Origin: Peribacillus frigoritolerans
Lineage (GTDB): Bacteria; Bacillota; Bacilli; Bacillales; DSM-1321
Direction: 5' to 3'
Length of the DNA stretch: 64,000 nucleotides
Assembly (NCBI RefSeq): GCF_040250305.1
Contig: NZ_CP158190.1
Coordinates: 3,752,001-3,816,000 of the forward strand
How positions within the stretch are numbered: position 1 is the stretch's first letter; every line of letters starts with the position of its first letter. The position numbers and the translations under genes were made by a program. The notes under the pieces are model-generated. The model was given only the letters and a program-made list of their open reading frames with translations. It made no database searches and had not been told where the DNA came from. Positions 37,741 to 47,630 of the stretch are shown piece after piece.

Positions 37741-40047
37741 CTATGGGAGAGTCTTCCGAAAGGTTCCACTGCTTTTGTAATACTTGTAAATAATAGAACC
37801 ATCCTCGTCCGTCCTGAACACCTTTATGCCATTTCTCTCCAGATTCCCAATTACGTCTCGATGAGGGTGACCGTAGCCATTATCTTTTCCAACTGAAATA
37901 AGCGCCGCTTTCGGCTGCAGCTGTTCAAGGAAGGGCGTGGAAGAAGAAGTTTTGCTGCCATGGTGACCGACCTTCAAGATATCCGCCTGCAACTGCGGAA
38001 ATGTTCTCAAAAGTTCACTTTCCCCTTCTTCTCCCATATCGCCGGTCAATAACCATGACAATCCCCCAAGCTCCGTGAATAGAACTATGGATGAATCATT
38101 CTTATTTTCTTCTTTCTCATATGGACTTAGCACAGCAAACGGCGCTCCGCCCGCCACCCAATGGTCCCCCCTTTTCAGGACAGTCATTTTCATTTTTTTA
38201 TCTCTTGCCACAGTCACAAAATCCATATCCCTGTATTGCTCTTCACTCCAGCCTCCAATGATGATCTCCCCAACTTTAAAATTTTCTATTAATTCTTTTG
38301 CACTTCCCATATGATCTGCGTCCGGATGGGTTAAAATCAGTTTGTCCAATTGGTGGATTCCCTTACTTTTCAATAATGGAACAATGATATCATCCGCGGT
38401 GTTGAACTTCTTTCGCTTTTTTGCCCACGTGTCGATTGGAAATGTAATTTGTCCACCCGTATCAATCAAATAGTTACCGCGATTGAAAGGCAGGATAATT
38501 AAAATGGAGTCACCTTGCCCAACGTCGATGATCTGCACTTCACCAAAAGGCGAGAACCTTTGTAAGTTATATTGCAAAAGTAAAAGGACAATTATTATTC
38601 CGCACCAGATTTTACTTTTTTCAAAGGATACTTCCCATGTCAGGTATAACCCTAAAAGCGAAATAACAAGTAATCCCATCATGATGAAAGGCGGTTTTCC
38701 AAACGGAATGGAGGCCAGCGGCAAATCCGATGCAGCATCCGCAGCTTTATTGCAGAGTATGAAGGTATAATTCAATAATGAGATGAGGGGTTGCCCCAAG
38801 GAAGGCAGTAATATATGAATGAAGAGGGAAATCAGTGAAAATGGCAGCAATACGATGGAATAAAGCGGAACATACAATACGTTCAGAAACACCCCAAGAA
38901 AGGATGCTTCAAAAAAGTGAAAAAGCAGAATCGGAAGGGATGCCAATTGGCAGATGGAGCTGACGATGAATAGCTGCGTTGTTTTCTTCGGGTATTGCAA
39001 GAAAATGCTTGAAGACATGATAATGGAGAAAGTGACCGCGAATGAAAGCTGAAAACCTATATCAAAGAGCATATTAGGCCGAAAAAACAAAAGTGCCATA
39101 TAAGCCGATCCGATTGCGATACCCGCCGAGATTCGCTTCTTGAGAAGCAGCAGTAGAAAGAAAAGCATAGCCATTAAACAGGATCTCACCACTGATGGAC
39201 TGGCACCTGAAAGTAACATGTAAACCGGAAGGAAGAATAAGATGGCCATCATCATTCTTTCCCGTGTAATCCCGACCCTGATGCCGAAGTAAAATAACAG
39301 CCCCGTTAAAAAACTGACATGAAGACCGGAAATAGCCAGTAAATGAACCAGTCCGAGCCGCTGATAATTAGTAAGGTCGCCTTCATCTATATATGTCTGG
39401 TCGCCGAATATGAGGGCTGTGACAAAACCGCTGGATTCTTCCGGAAAGTGTTCTCTAATATACGTAATCCCCTTCAGGCGCAAATTACGAATCGAAACAA
39501 GAATCGGGTTTCCAACCACTTTACAATCTTGAAATGAAATTGAATCCGCTTTGAAAATCCAATGGGTGCCTTGACGCAAAAGATAACGCTGATAATCGAA
39601 ACTGTTTTCATTTCTGTTTTTGTCGGGAATTTGCAATGTCCCTTCGGCCGGACATGATAAACCGATTCGCAGAAACCGACCCAGCTTTTCCTGTTCCAGT
39701 TCTGTGGTGATTTTATAACGCAGCACTAACCGTTCGCCTTTCTCACTGGCAACGAATCCTTTTAAAGAATTTCCATCTATATTCGGTTGATCGGTAAATG
39801 TAATGATAAATTGGCTTTCCGTTCCATGATAGGCAGTTTTGTTGCGGTGATCGGTGAAGGAGGCGGACCCTAAAAACACCCCCATGATCACCAAATGAAA
39901 ACTAAGGGCCTTCACACTTAATCCCACCGAAAAGTAAAGTAAACAGAGAAAAATAAGGATGATGATCAGCAGCCTTACATTTATAAAAGAATGGGCCGTA
40001 ACACCAAATGAGGCCGAAACGGCTAATAAGATAAGGTGTCGAGCCAT
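37741..40047 (-). CDS. comEC: Competence DNA channel ComEC
   Basis: 768-residue polytopic membrane protein that transports single-stranded DNA during transformation. N-terminal helices (about 1-50) flank an OB-fold-like external domain. The competence domain has about eight helices (roughly 220-480), with LLAISGLHVSFLTGL. The C-terminal metallo-beta-lactamase domain has LTHPDADHMGS (HxDxDH), LTGDMGEEGE and VGHHGSKTSSS. Start ATG after AGGGGGG. Third gene of comEA-EB-EC. Confidence 0.95.
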   Translation of the reverse strand: MARHLILLAVSASFGVTAHSFINVRLLIIILIFLCLLYFSVGLSVKALSFHLVIMGVFLGSASFTDHRNKTAYHGTESQFIITFTDQPNIDGNSLKGFVASEKGERLVLRYKITTELEQEKLGRFLRIGLSCPAEGTLQIPDKNRNENSFDYQRYLLRQGTHWIFKADSISFQDCKVVGNPILVSIRNLRLKGITYIREHFPEESSGFVTALIFGDQTYIDEGDLTNYQRLGLVHLLAISGLHVSFLTGLLFYFGIRVGITRERMMMAILFFLPVYMLLSGASPSVVRSCLMAMLFFLLLLLKKRISAGIAIGSAYMALLFFRPNMLFDIGFQLSFAVTFSIIMSSSIFLQYPKKTTQLFIVSSICQLASLPILLFHFFEASFLGVFLNVLYVPLYSIVLLPFSLISLFIHILLPSLGQPLISLLNYTFILCNKAADAASDLPLASIPFGKPPFIMMGLLVISLLGLYLTWEVSFEKSKIWCGIIIVLLLLQYNLQRFSPFGEVQIIDVGQGDSILIILPFNRGNYLIDTGGQITFPIDTWAKKRKKFNTADDIIVPLLKSKGIHQLDKLILTHPDADHMGSAKELIENFKVGEIIIGGWSEEQYRDMDFVTVARDKKMKMTVLKRGDHWVAGGAPFAVLSPYEKEENKNDSSIVLFTELGGLSWLLTGDMGEEGESELLRTFPQLQADILKVGHHGSKTSSSTPFLEQLQPKAALISVGKDNGYGHPHRDVIGNLERNGIKVFRTDEDGSIIYKYYKSSGTFRKTLP

Positions 40048-40066
40048 GCCTGCCCCCCTGTCCTAT

Positions 40067-40627
40067 TTAATTTTCAAAAATCTGATTGGCCTGCTTTTCC
40101 AGCTCCAATACAGCTTCTTTTCCCAGGCCTGTTCGTTCAAGTTGAGCTAACAATGAGAATACAAAGTCCTTTTTTTGTTTTCCATTAACATCGATGGCCC
40201 CTTTTGCTTCAACCTTCTCGGTCTTGACGCCAGCCTGTTTAAATAATTCCAGGGCATATGGATGATTTTTGTAATCTTCCGCATAATAAACAGCCTTGAT
40301 ACCAGCTTGGATGAGTGATTTACAGCACTGAAGACACGGAAAATGCGTCACATATATTTCCGCCCCATCAGTAGGCACCCCAAATTTCGCACATTGTAAA
40401 AGTGCATTCATTTCTGCATGTATCGTTCTGACACAATGATTATCAATTACATAACAGCCGTCATCAATACAATGCGTCCCACCCGCAATGGACCCATTAT
40501 ATCCCCCCGCAATGATTCTGTTGTCCCTGACGATGGTCGCCCCTACAGTGAGGCGAGTACATGTGCTTCTTAAGGCTAATAAATGGCTTTGCGCCATGAA
40601 ATATTGATCCCAACTAATTCTGTTCAT
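40067..40627 (-). CDS. comEB: ComEB, deoxycytidylate deaminase family
   Basis: 186-residue zinc deaminase converting dCMP to dUMP. HAE zinc motif in RTIHAEMNALLQC, and the two-cysteine site in FPCLQCCKSL. The start MNRISWDQYFMAQ follows AAGGGGA; the longer frame is not conserved. Lies between comEA and comEC; not required for transformation in B. subtilis. Confidence 0.94.
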   Translation of the reverse strand: MNRISWDQYFMAQSHLLALRSTCTRLTVGATIVRDNRIIAGGYNGSIAGGTHCIDDGCYVIDNHCVRTIHAEMNALLQCAKFGVPTDGAEIYVTHFPCLQCCKSLIQAGIKAVYYAEDYKNHPYALELFKQAGVKTEKVEAKGAIDVNGKQKKDFVFSLLAQLERTGLGKEAVLELEKQANQIFEN

Positions 40628-40705
40628 GTTGTATCCCCTTACCACTAGAATGATTTTCTTCAATTTTACCCTCTTCCTGTCCATTTGTGTAGCATATTAA
40701 ATCAT

Positions 40706-41341
40706 TCATTTCACCGAAATGGAATCCCGTAACCTTTCAAACGTTTTATCGCCGATTCCCGTTACCTTCTTCAATTCATCGACCTCCTTGAATTTCCCTA
40801 CCGTTTCCCTGTATTCCAGGATCGCATTCGCTTTGGATGGTCCAATCCCCGTCAAGGTTTCCAAATCTTCCTGTGTAGCTGTATTCAAGTTCACCAGTCC
40901 TCCTGACGCCCCCATAGTGGCGGCATCACCATACGACCCGACTGGTATATTCTCCAAGCTCCCCGTGACTTCTTCACCTATTTCCGGAACATAAATGACC
41001 ATTTGGTCTTCGACGATTTGGGCAAAATTCACTTTATTTTTATCGGCCTTGTCCGTAAAACTGCCTGCAGCCGAAATTAAATCAATCACCCGGTCACCTG
41101 CCTGTGCAGTAAAAATCCCAGGGGACTTGACCGCTCCTTTAACGTCCACTTTAATGATGACAGGTTCGGCAGCTGTTTCATTTTCACTTTGTTCGATTTC
41201 AGCTTCTTTTTCAGAAATGGAAAATATATCTTCCGTATCCGCCGGATCCTCCCCTTGTTGCAAAAAAAAGTAAATACCAGCTGCAACAAATGCCACCGCA
41301 ACGGTAATCTTCGGCATTTTCCTTTTTAAAATTTCATCCAT
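40706..41341 (-). CDS. comEA: Competence DNA receptor ComEA
   Basis: 211-residue membrane-anchored DNA-binding protein. One N-terminal helix (about 10-28), an acidic Glu/Ser linker, an SLBB-like segment (VDVKGAVKSPGIFTAQ) and C-terminal tandem helix-hairpin-helix motifs (ETLTGIGPSKANAILEYRE; ELKKVTGIGDKTFERL). Start MDEILKRKMP follows AAGGAGG. Binds incoming double-stranded DNA and passes it to ComEC. Confidence 0.95.
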   Translation of the reverse strand: MDEILKRKMPKITVAVAFVAAGIYFFLQQGEDPADTEDIFSISEKEAEIEQSENETAAEPVIIKVDVKGAVKSPGIFTAQAGDRVIDLISAAGSFTDKADKNKVNFAQIVEDQMVIYVPEIGEEVTGSLENIPVGSYGDAATMGASGGLVNLNTATQEDLETLTGIGPSKANAILEYRETVGKFKEVDELKKVTGIGDKTFERLRDSISVK

Positions 41342-41451
41342 TTCTTTGCCTCCTTGTTGGATTTCGCACGATACATAGTCATAGGACAGATTAAAAATAC
41401 ATAGTGTTTTTAGGAGAATCAATCGCTTTAAGTGAGAGGAGTTGAAAGGAA

Positions 41452-42282
41452 TTGAAGAAAATCGGTGTTATCGGAACCGGAAATATGGGTACCATTTTAA
41501 TCGAGGCATGGCTGGAGGCAAAAATATTGAATCCGGCAGATCTAGTCATTACAAATCGCACACTTTCCAAAGCATTGGTGCTGAAAGAAAAACACCCTGG
41601 CATCAAGGTTGCGGAAAGCGCAGCCGAAACCGTCCAACAAGCCGACTTTATCTTTCTATGTGTAAAACCATTACAAATTAACAGCCTATTACAAGGCATC
41701 AAACATCATATAAAAAGGGATCAGCTGGTCATTTCCATCACAAGCCCGCTTTCAGTCTCCCAGCTTGAATCGGCAGTGAATGCCCCCTGTGCCCGTTTTA
41801 TACCGAGCATAACGAACCGTGTCGGTTCAGGGGTATCGTTACTGAGTTTCAGCAAGAGCTGCAGTAAAGAGAAAGTGTCAGCTTTATATGATTTGGCCTC
41901 CGCCATATCGGCACCGGTCATCATTGAAAATGATATAACCCGGGTAGCTTCCGATATCGTCAGCTGCGGTCCTGCCTTCTTCAGCTATTTAGCACAAGCT
42001 TTTATTGACGCGGCCTGCCAAACGACGAAGATAGATAAAGAAACGGCTACGACTTTGACTGAGAATATGCTGGTTGGCTTAGGGGAACTGCTTGGTAAAG
42101 GGGTTTATACATTGCCGACCTTGCAGGAAAAGGTTTGTGTAAAGGGTGGAATAACGGGTGAGGGGATCAAGGTTTTAGAAGCTGAAACAGGGGAAATGTT
42201 CCATCATCTTTTTCAAGCGACACACGAAAAGTTTGCAGAGGACCTATACGAAGTTGAAAAGCAGTTCGGCCATCCTTATTAA
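41452..42282 (+). CDS. comER: ComER, pyrroline-5-carboxylate reductase-like protein
   Basis: 276 residues with the NADP-binding GVIGTGNMGTILIEAWL and the ProC-type C-terminal domain (GITGEGIKVLEAE). Encoded opposite comEA, as in B. subtilis. Linked to sporulation or biofilm regulation in some bacilli; genuine reductase activity not shown. Start TTG after AAAGGAA; a stronger GAGAGGAG lies 11 nt upstream. Confidence 0.92.
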   Translation: MKKIGVIGTGNMGTILIEAWLEAKILNPADLVITNRTLSKALVLKEKHPGIKVAESAAETVQQADFIFLCVKPLQINSLLQGIKHHIKRDQLVISITSPLSVSQLESAVNAPCARFIPSITNRVGSGVSLLSFSKSCSKEKVSALYDLASAISAPVIIENDITRVASDIVSCGPAFFSYLAQAFIDAACQTTKIDKETATTLTENMLVGLGELLGKGVYTLPTLQEKVCVKGGITGEGIKVLEAETGEMFHHLFQATHEKFAEDLYEVEKQFGHPY

Positions 42283-42325
42283 TATTCGTAATTTATATCT
42301 CAATTCCTTCTTAAAATAAAAAAAG

Positions 42326-42383
42326 AAGAGGTCAGACCTCCACTCGTACAGGATGATGTACGAACGGGGATTCTTGACCTCTT
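42326..42383. terminator. Bidirectional terminator between comER and yqeM
   Basis: AAGAGGTCA / TGACCTCTT arms with A-run and T-run outside and a small GTAC-paired hairpin in the 40-nt loop. Confidence 0.7.
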
Positions 42384-42385
42384 TA

Positions 42386-43129
42386 TTATTTACTGGCTAC
42401 AAACAAGATTCTTTCGGTTTCCGTTACGAGCGGTGCTTCTTCAAGATCCGCCAGAATTTCAGAAACCGTAAAACCTGCTTGCTCCAACCACTTTTTATAT
42501 TGTTCAACCGGATAGGTCCGTTGATAATGCAACTCATCAAAACGGTCATACAGTCCGCTTTCATCGTCCCTTACGAAAAAACTTAAATCATGCTCAACAC
42601 TGTAAAGTTCTTCACCCGGGAAGCAGTCCCATATATAGGATACTTCTTCACCGTTGACAGCAAACGTATTATCGCGAAAGATTTCTTCCATTTTATAAAT
42701 GGAATGGATATCAAACAAGAATAATCCGCCATCCTTCAAATGCTCATGAACCCGGCTGAACGTCTTGACTATATCCTCCTCATCGCGAAGGTAGTTCAGC
42801 GAATCACAAAAAATCGTGACACAATCAAATTGGCCAAGTCCCTCGAGTTCTGCCATATTCTGCTGAAAAAGCGGAATTGATAATCCAAGCTTAACCGCCT
42901 TTTCATTGGCAACAAGAAGCATTTCATCAGATAAATCCACGCCGGTGACTTCGAATCCGTGCTGCGCCAATTCAACGGTCATTTCCCCGGTTCCACACGC
43001 TAAATCCAGGACTTTCCTTCCACCAATTCCATACTGTTCCAGCTTCGCCGTAAGGATCATCAGCCATTTTTCATAAGGTGCGTCCTTCATCAATTCATCG
43101 TATACATAGGCAAAGCGTTCATAAGTCAT
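42386..43129 (-). CDS. yqeM: SAM-dependent methyltransferase YqeM
   Basis: 247 residues. Class I methyltransferase with VLDLACGTGEMTVELAQHG (motif I, about 40) and LFDIHS. It overlaps rsfS by 4 nt in the yqeG-to-yqeM operon. Substrate unknown. Start ATG; the ribosome site GAGAGTGA lies inside rsfS. Confidence 0.93.
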   Translation of the reverse strand: MTYERFAYVYDELMKDAPYEKWLMILTAKLEQYGIGGRKVLDLACGTGEMTVELAQHGFEVTGVDLSDEMLLVANEKAVKLGLSIPLFQQNMAELEGLGQFDCVTIFCDSLNYLRDEEDIVKTFSRVHEHLKDGGLFLFDIHSIYKMEEIFRDNTFAVNGEEVSYIWDCFPGEELYSVEHDLSFFVRDDESGLYDRFDELHYQRTYPVEQYKKWLEQAGFTVSEILADLEEAPLVTETERILFVASK

Positions 43130-43482
43130 GTAGTCAGTTCACTCTCTAGATCTTCAAAAGGTGCATCTCCCCATAAACGTTCAAGATTATAGTAGTTTCT
43201 TTCATCTTTATGGAAAATATGGGCCACTACATCTCCAAGATCCACAAGCACCCATTTCGCCTCGTCAAAGCCTTCAAGACGTTTTACATTGATTCCTGAT
43301 TCATCAGCTTTGCTCTTCATTTCACGAGCTATTGCTTGTACTTGTTTTTCAGAATTACCGTGGCAGATCAAAAAGTAATCCGCTACAAGGGAAATACCTT
43401 GCATGTTCAATGCCACGATATCCTCCGCTCTTTTATCATCCGCCGCTTTTGCTGCAATTACAAGAAGTTCACGTTCAGTCAT
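43126..43482 (-). CDS. rsfS: Ribosome silencing factor RsfS
   Basis: 118 residues of the RsfS/Iojap family, which binds ribosomal protein uL14 and blocks subunit joining when nutrients are scarce. Conserved DYFLICHGNSEKQVQAIA and WVLVDLGDVVAHIFH. Start and yqeK stop overlap as TAATG. RBS GAAGGAGA. Confidence 0.96.
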   Translation of the reverse strand: MTERELLVIAAKAADDKRAEDIVALNMQGISLVADYFLICHGNSEKQVQAIAREMKSKADESGINVKRLEGFDEAKWVLVDLGDVVAHIFHKDERNYYNLERLWGDAPFEDLESELTT

Positions 43483-44054
43483 TACATCTTCTCCTTCAAA
43501 TTCATGATCAAATCATTATATGTCTTAAATGTGTCAGGGTAAATTGCCTGATTTCTTTTCATTAAAAAAACAACAGTATTCCTTAAAGCCTGGATGACAG
43601 CATGATCCAAGTTTTGCTTTGCCGTCTGCCTGACTTCTTCGACACCGGGAAAAGAACGTCCCGGCTCAATATAGTCGGCAAGGTATACGACTTTATCCAA
43701 AAGGCTCATGCCAACCCTGCCAGACGTGTGATAGGCAATCGCATCCAAGACTTCAGCGTCCTGAATGCCAGCTTCCTTTTTCACCAGATAAGCCCCGACA
43801 GGAGCGTGCCACAGCTCCATATTGTATTCAAGTAACGCCTGGTCCATTTTTTCAGCGATTATAATTTGCTCCATTTCCTCTTTTGGACGGAATTTTGCAT
43901 AATCATGGAAAATGGCTGCCAGTTCCGCTTTTTGGACGTCGGCACCATACCGTTCAGCAAGTTCAATCGCTGACTCGACCACACCCAAGGTATGAATGTA
44001 CCTGTGCTCAGTGATTTGTTCTTTGACCAGTGCCAATGCTTCCTCACGATTCAT
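43482..44054 (-). CDS. yqeK: HD-domain diadenosine tetraphosphatase YqeK
   Basis: 190 residues. HD metal motif in AAIFHDYAKFRPKEEM, with an upstream His in HRYIHTLGVVESA and DAIAYHTSGRVGMS further on. The family hydrolyses Ap4A symmetrically to ADP. ATG 44054 is preferred (9 nt after AAAGGGA); an ATG three codons upstream overlaps that site. Overlaps nadD by 11 nt. Confidence 0.93.
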   Translation of the reverse strand: MNREEALALVKEQITEHRYIHTLGVVESAIELAERYGADVQKAELAAIFHDYAKFRPKEEMEQIIIAEKMDQALLEYNMELWHAPVGAYLVKKEAGIQDAEVLDAIAYHTSGRVGMSLLDKVVYLADYIEPGRSFPGVEEVRQTAKQNLDHAVIQALRNTVVFLMKRNQAIYPDTFKTYNDLIMNLKEKM

Positions 44055-44613
44055 ATAAACCATTCCCTTTAATATACTTCACCACTGGATCTGCTATTAA
44101 ATATTTCACGGTTTTCCCCGTTCTTAACTTCCTTCGTATCATGGAAGAAGAAATGAACATTTGAGGGACTTTCACCATCGTGATTGGGTATACGGTCTTT
44201 TCATTATATCCAGGGCGCTTCACCCCGACGAAATTTACCATATGCACCAGCTCGTCGATACGGTGCCAATTCGGTAAGTACTCAATCATGTCTGCGCCAA
44301 TTATGAAATAGAACTCATTGGTTGGCTCAAGCTCTTTAAGCAATTTTATCGTGTCATACGTATAAGATGTGCCTTTTCTTTCTATTTCAATACCCTCAAT
44401 ATAAAAAGATGGGTTTCCGGCTATCGCGTTTTCCAACATAGCCAGCCTGTCCATGTCCGTTACTTCCTCCGATTTTTCCTTATGTGGAGGAACGTGATTT
44501 GGCATGAACCTGATTTCATCTAGCTCAAGGGCATCAAGCACTTCATTCGCTATAATCAAATGCCCGATATGCGGAGGATTGAATGTACCGCCAAGAATTC
44601 CAATTTTTTTCAT
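44044..44613 (-). CDS. nadD: Nicotinate-nucleotide adenylyltransferase
   Basis: 189-residue NAD biosynthesis enzyme joining NaMN and ATP. Nucleotidyl-transferase motif GGTFNPPHIGHLIIA (HxGH) at residue 8, and ISSSMIRRKLRTG near the C-terminus. RBS AAGGAA. Between yhbY and yqeK. Confidence 0.96.
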   Translation of the reverse strand: MKKIGILGGTFNPPHIGHLIIANEVLDALELDEIRFMPNHVPPHKEKSEEVTDMDRLAMLENAIAGNPSFYIEGIEIERKGTSYTYDTIKLLKELEPTNEFYFIIGADMIEYLPNWHRIDELVHMVNFVGVKRPGYNEKTVYPITMVKVPQMFISSSMIRRKLRTGKTVKYLIADPVVKYIKGNGLYES

Positions 44614-44624
44614 AGATAGGTTCC

Positions 44625-44915
44625 TTAAGGTAATTTAAGTTGTTTGTTTTCTTTTGATTCTTTATACAGCACAATTGTGTTGCCGATAATCTGAACCAAT
44701 TCCGCCCGTGCACCCTTTGATAAAGAAAGTCCCACATCATCGCGGTCCTCTTCACAGTTTTGCAGGATGCTGACCTTGATTAATTCACGTACTTCAAGCG
44801 CCTCACCAATTTGCTTGATGAGATTATCATTGACGCCGCCTTTACCAACTTGAAAAATTGGATTGAGGTGGTGGGCCTTTGATCGTAAAAATCTTTTTTG
44901 TTTTCCTGTTAACAT
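44625..44915 (-). CDS. yhbY: CRM-domain ribosome assembly RNA-binding protein YhbY (YqeI)
   Basis: 96 residues. CRM domain with the glycine-rich VGKGGVNDNLIKQIGEAL loop. Associates with pre-50S particles in the family. Overlaps the end of aroE by 7 nt; RBS TAGGAGG. Confidence 0.95.
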   Translation of the reverse strand: MLTGKQKRFLRSKAHHLNPIFQVGKGGVNDNLIKQIGEALEVRELIKVSILQNCEEDRDDVGLSLSKGARAELVQIIGNTIVLYKESKENKQLKLP

Positions 44916-45751
44916 GTGTTACCTCCTAGTTTGTTCAAGACAATATCTGTCATTCTTGCTGTATCCGGCATAATGCCTGTCCATATCTCAAAAGCGAGCG
45001 CAGCCTGGTTGATGAACATCCCCAGCCCATTTTGCGTTTCCGCCCCTTTTTCCCCCGCTTCACGCAGCAGCTTGGTTTGCAGAGGGTTATAAATGATATC
45101 ACTGACAATGGCACCGGTTTTAAGCTGGTCGACCTTTAACGGTGAATGATCCAATTCAGGACTCATTCCAGAAGAAGTCGTTTGGATGATTAAATCATAT
45201 TGTGATAAGCTTTCTTCCGCTTCGATAATCGAGAGTGCCTTCGATACTTTATCATATGGGCAATCAGAAACAAGCTGGGCCGCTCTTTCCTTTGTCCGGT
45301 TTGCAATATCAACTTGCTTTACCCCTTCTTTCACGAGGGTAAAATAAATCGCACGCGCAGCACCGCCCGCTCCGATCACTAACGTTTTTTTAGCCTTGAT
45401 GTCACCTGATATTTCATCGCATAAAGATTTGAAAAATCCTTTTCCGTCTGTATTATACCCTATAAACCGACCATTTTTGTTAACAACCGTATTTACAGCC
45501 CCGATTGCAAGGGCCAGTTCATCCACTTCATCAAGGAAAGGGATGATTGAAGTCTTATGAGGAATCGTGATGTTAAACCCTTCAATACCAAGGGCTTTCA
45601 TGCCTTTTACGGCATCGTTCAATCGCTCAGGTGTCACATGAAAATGATGATAAACCGCTTCTATATTTTCTTTTTCAAAAGCATCATTATGAATGTCCGG
45701 TGACATCGAATGCGCAATTGGATCTCCCATTACCCCATATATCTTTTTCAT
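44909..45751 (-). CDS. aroE: Shikimate dehydrogenase
   Basis: 280 residues. NADPH-dependent reduction of 3-dehydroshikimate in aromatic amino-acid synthesis. Substrate site HSMSPDIHN and NITIPHKTSIIPFLDE (catalytic Lys), nucleotide site VIGAGGAARAI (about 128), NRTKERA next. Operon with yqeH upstream. Confidence 0.96.
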   Translation of the reverse strand: MKKIYGVMGDPIAHSMSPDIHNDAFEKENIEAVYHHFHVTPERLNDAVKGMKALGIEGFNITIPHKTSIIPFLDEVDELALAIGAVNTVVNKNGRFIGYNTDGKGFFKSLCDEISGDIKAKKTLVIGAGGAARAIYFTLVKEGVKQVDIANRTKERAAQLVSDCPYDKVSKALSIIEAEESLSQYDLIIQTTSSGMSPELDHSPLKVDQLKTGAIVSDIIYNPLQTKLLREAGEKGAETQNGLGMFINQAALAFEIWTGIMPDTARMTDIVLNKLGGNTC

Positions 45752-45771
45752 AGACTAGACGACCCCTATAT

Positions 45772-46881
45772 TTAGATTAATGATTTGCGAACGATCACAT
45801 TGACGCCCTTTGGAACATGTGCAACGACTTTCGCTCCTGGCTCATTGACCGTCACCCAGCCAAGACCAGAAAACACAATATCCATTTTACCATCTTTCAA
45901 GGAGAATTCATGTGGAATCAGCTTCGGAAACTCCTCGATTTGTTCAGGCCGTGGGGGCGTCAATAATTCCCCGGCATGGTTTTTATACAATTCATCGGCA
46001 TTTTCCAGTTTCGTACGGTGAATATTCAATTCATTCGAAAGGTAGCAAGTCAGTGAACGCCTTCCGCCTGAGACATAGTCCAGCCGGGCCAACCCTCCGA
46101 AAAATAGCGTCTGTCCTTCATTCAGTTGGTAAACTCTCGGCTTGATTTCCTTTTTCGGCATAATCACCTTGAAGTCCCGTTTGTCCACATAGTGAGCCAT
46201 TTGATGATGATTAATGATTCCTGGTGTATCGATCAATGCCTGTTCATCATCCAAAGGAATTTCGATCATATCCAAGGTAGTCCCAGGGAAGTGGGAAGTC
46301 GTGATGATATCGTCTTCACCGCTCAATTCTTTTATAAGACGGTTAATGAAAGTGGATTTACCTACATTCGTACAGCCCACCACGTAGACATCTTTACCTT
46401 TGCGGTACCGCTCAATCGCATCAGCCGCTTCCAGTATGTGCTTTCCCTTTTCCGCACTGACAAGCAGGACATCAACCGGGTTTAGACCCAATTCCTTGGA
46501 CGATTGCTTCATCCAATTGATCAACTTGTTCGTTTTTACGGATTTAGGCAATAAATCGACCTTATTTCCGATCAAAAGAACATCATTTCTTCCTACAAAT
46601 CGATGAAGGCCAGGCAGCCAGCTTCCATTGAAATCAAAAATATCGACGACTTTGACGATTAAAGAGTCGGTTTCGCCTACTTTATTCAAGATTTTCAAGA
46701 AGTCATCGTCTGTTAAGGATACATCCTGAACTTCGTTATAATGTTTCAATTTAAAGCAGCGCTGACAAACGATCGTCTCTTTTTCCAGGGCTGATTTAGG
46801 GGCATAGCCCAACTCCTTCGGATCTTCAGTCTGGACCTTCACACCGCAGCCGATGCACACTAATTCTTGATGATTGTTCAA
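45772..46881 (-). CDS. yqeH: Circularly permuted ribosome-assembly GTPase YqeH
   Basis: 369 residues. N-terminal zinc finger CIGCGVKVQ ... CQRCFK. The GTPase motifs are in permuted order: NKVDLLP (G4), SAEKG (G5), GCTNVGKSTF (G1), then DTPGI (G3). The C-terminal domain resembles TRAP-like RNA-binding regions. Required for 30S assembly. The start is TTG 46881, overlapping the yqeG stop as TTGA and 7 nt after GGAGG. Confidence 0.94.
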   Translation of the reverse strand: MNNHQELVCIGCGVKVQTEDPKELGYAPKSALEKETIVCQRCFKLKHYNEVQDVSLTDDDFLKILNKVGETDSLIVKVVDIFDFNGSWLPGLHRFVGRNDVLLIGNKVDLLPKSVKTNKLINWMKQSSKELGLNPVDVLLVSAEKGKHILEAADAIERYRKGKDVYVVGCTNVGKSTFINRLIKELSGEDDIITTSHFPGTTLDMIEIPLDDEQALIDTPGIINHHQMAHYVDKRDFKVIMPKKEIKPRVYQLNEGQTLFFGGLARLDYVSGGRRSLTCYLSNELNIHRTKLENADELYKNHAGELLTPPRPEQIEEFPKLIPHEFSLKDGKMDIVFSGLGWVTVNEPGAKVVAHVPKGVNVIVRKSLI

Positions 46882-47399
46882 TTGTGATCCTCCCATTCTA
46901 TCATTCCTTTTCGTTTAAAGAACGCCATGATCTTTCTTTCAAAATAACGATTGATCCTTGTTCTGAATTCGTCGGTTTGTGCTACAGGGAGCACTAAGAT
47001 CGTATGAAACCCGCCTCTGTTCCCTCCCAATACATCCGTCAATAACTGATCGCCGATTACCACCGTTTCTTCCAATTTCAATCCCATTGACTTACGGGCT
47101 TTATTGAAAGCTCTTACCATCGGTTTTCTGGCCTGGAAGATAAACGGAATGTGAAGCGGATCGGAAAAAGCCCGAACCCGATTTTCATTATTATTGGACA
47201 CGATCGTCACTAAAATCCCATGATCCCGCAAATTGTCGAACCATTTGATTAAATCGGGGGTGGCAGTTGGCCTGTCCCATTCAACGAGAGTATTATCCAA
47301 ATCGGTAATGACTCCCTTGATCCCTCTTTTTTTCAATTCTTGAGGATCTATATTAAAAATGCTTTTAACATGTTCACTCGGCAAAAATAATTTAAGCAT
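46878..47399 (-). CDS. yqeG: HAD-superfamily IIIA phosphatase YqeG
   Basis: 173 residues. HAD motif I in ITDLDNTLVEWD, motif II in TIVSNNNE, motif IV in VVIGDQLLTDVLGGN. Promoter-proximal gene of the yqeG-yqeH-aroE-yhbY-nadD-yqeK-rsfS-yqeM operon. Start ATG; RBS GAGGTG. Confidence 0.94.
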   Translation of the reverse strand: MLKLFLPSEHVKSIFNIDPQELKKRGIKGVITDLDNTLVEWDRPTATPDLIKWFDNLRDHGILVTIVSNNNENRVRAFSDPLHIPFIFQARKPMVRAFNKARKSMGLKLEETVVIGDQLLTDVLGGNRGGFHTILVLPVAQTDEFRTRINRYFERKIMAFFKRKGMIEWEDHN

Positions 47400-47630
47400 A
47401 TTGACACCTCTATATTTTCATTAAAATTTACCGTTTCCATCATATCGAATTTTTAGCTCACTTTCAAAAAAAATTAGGAAAGAAGGGCTGACGGTAAAGA
47501 AACATCATAATGGATGTTTTAAGATATGGAAAGGCATTTTTTATTAAATAATGGGAAATTTGCAGGCAGACCAGAACCAAAGAACTAATTATTCATAAAA
47601 GATTTCGACAAAAATTTCATTTGTTCAACC

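Noticed and set aside
41342..41450. Possible ComK box upstream of comEA
   Set aside because: AAAAA and TTTTT runs are present but the spacing is not the AAAA-N5-TTTT of a ComK site.
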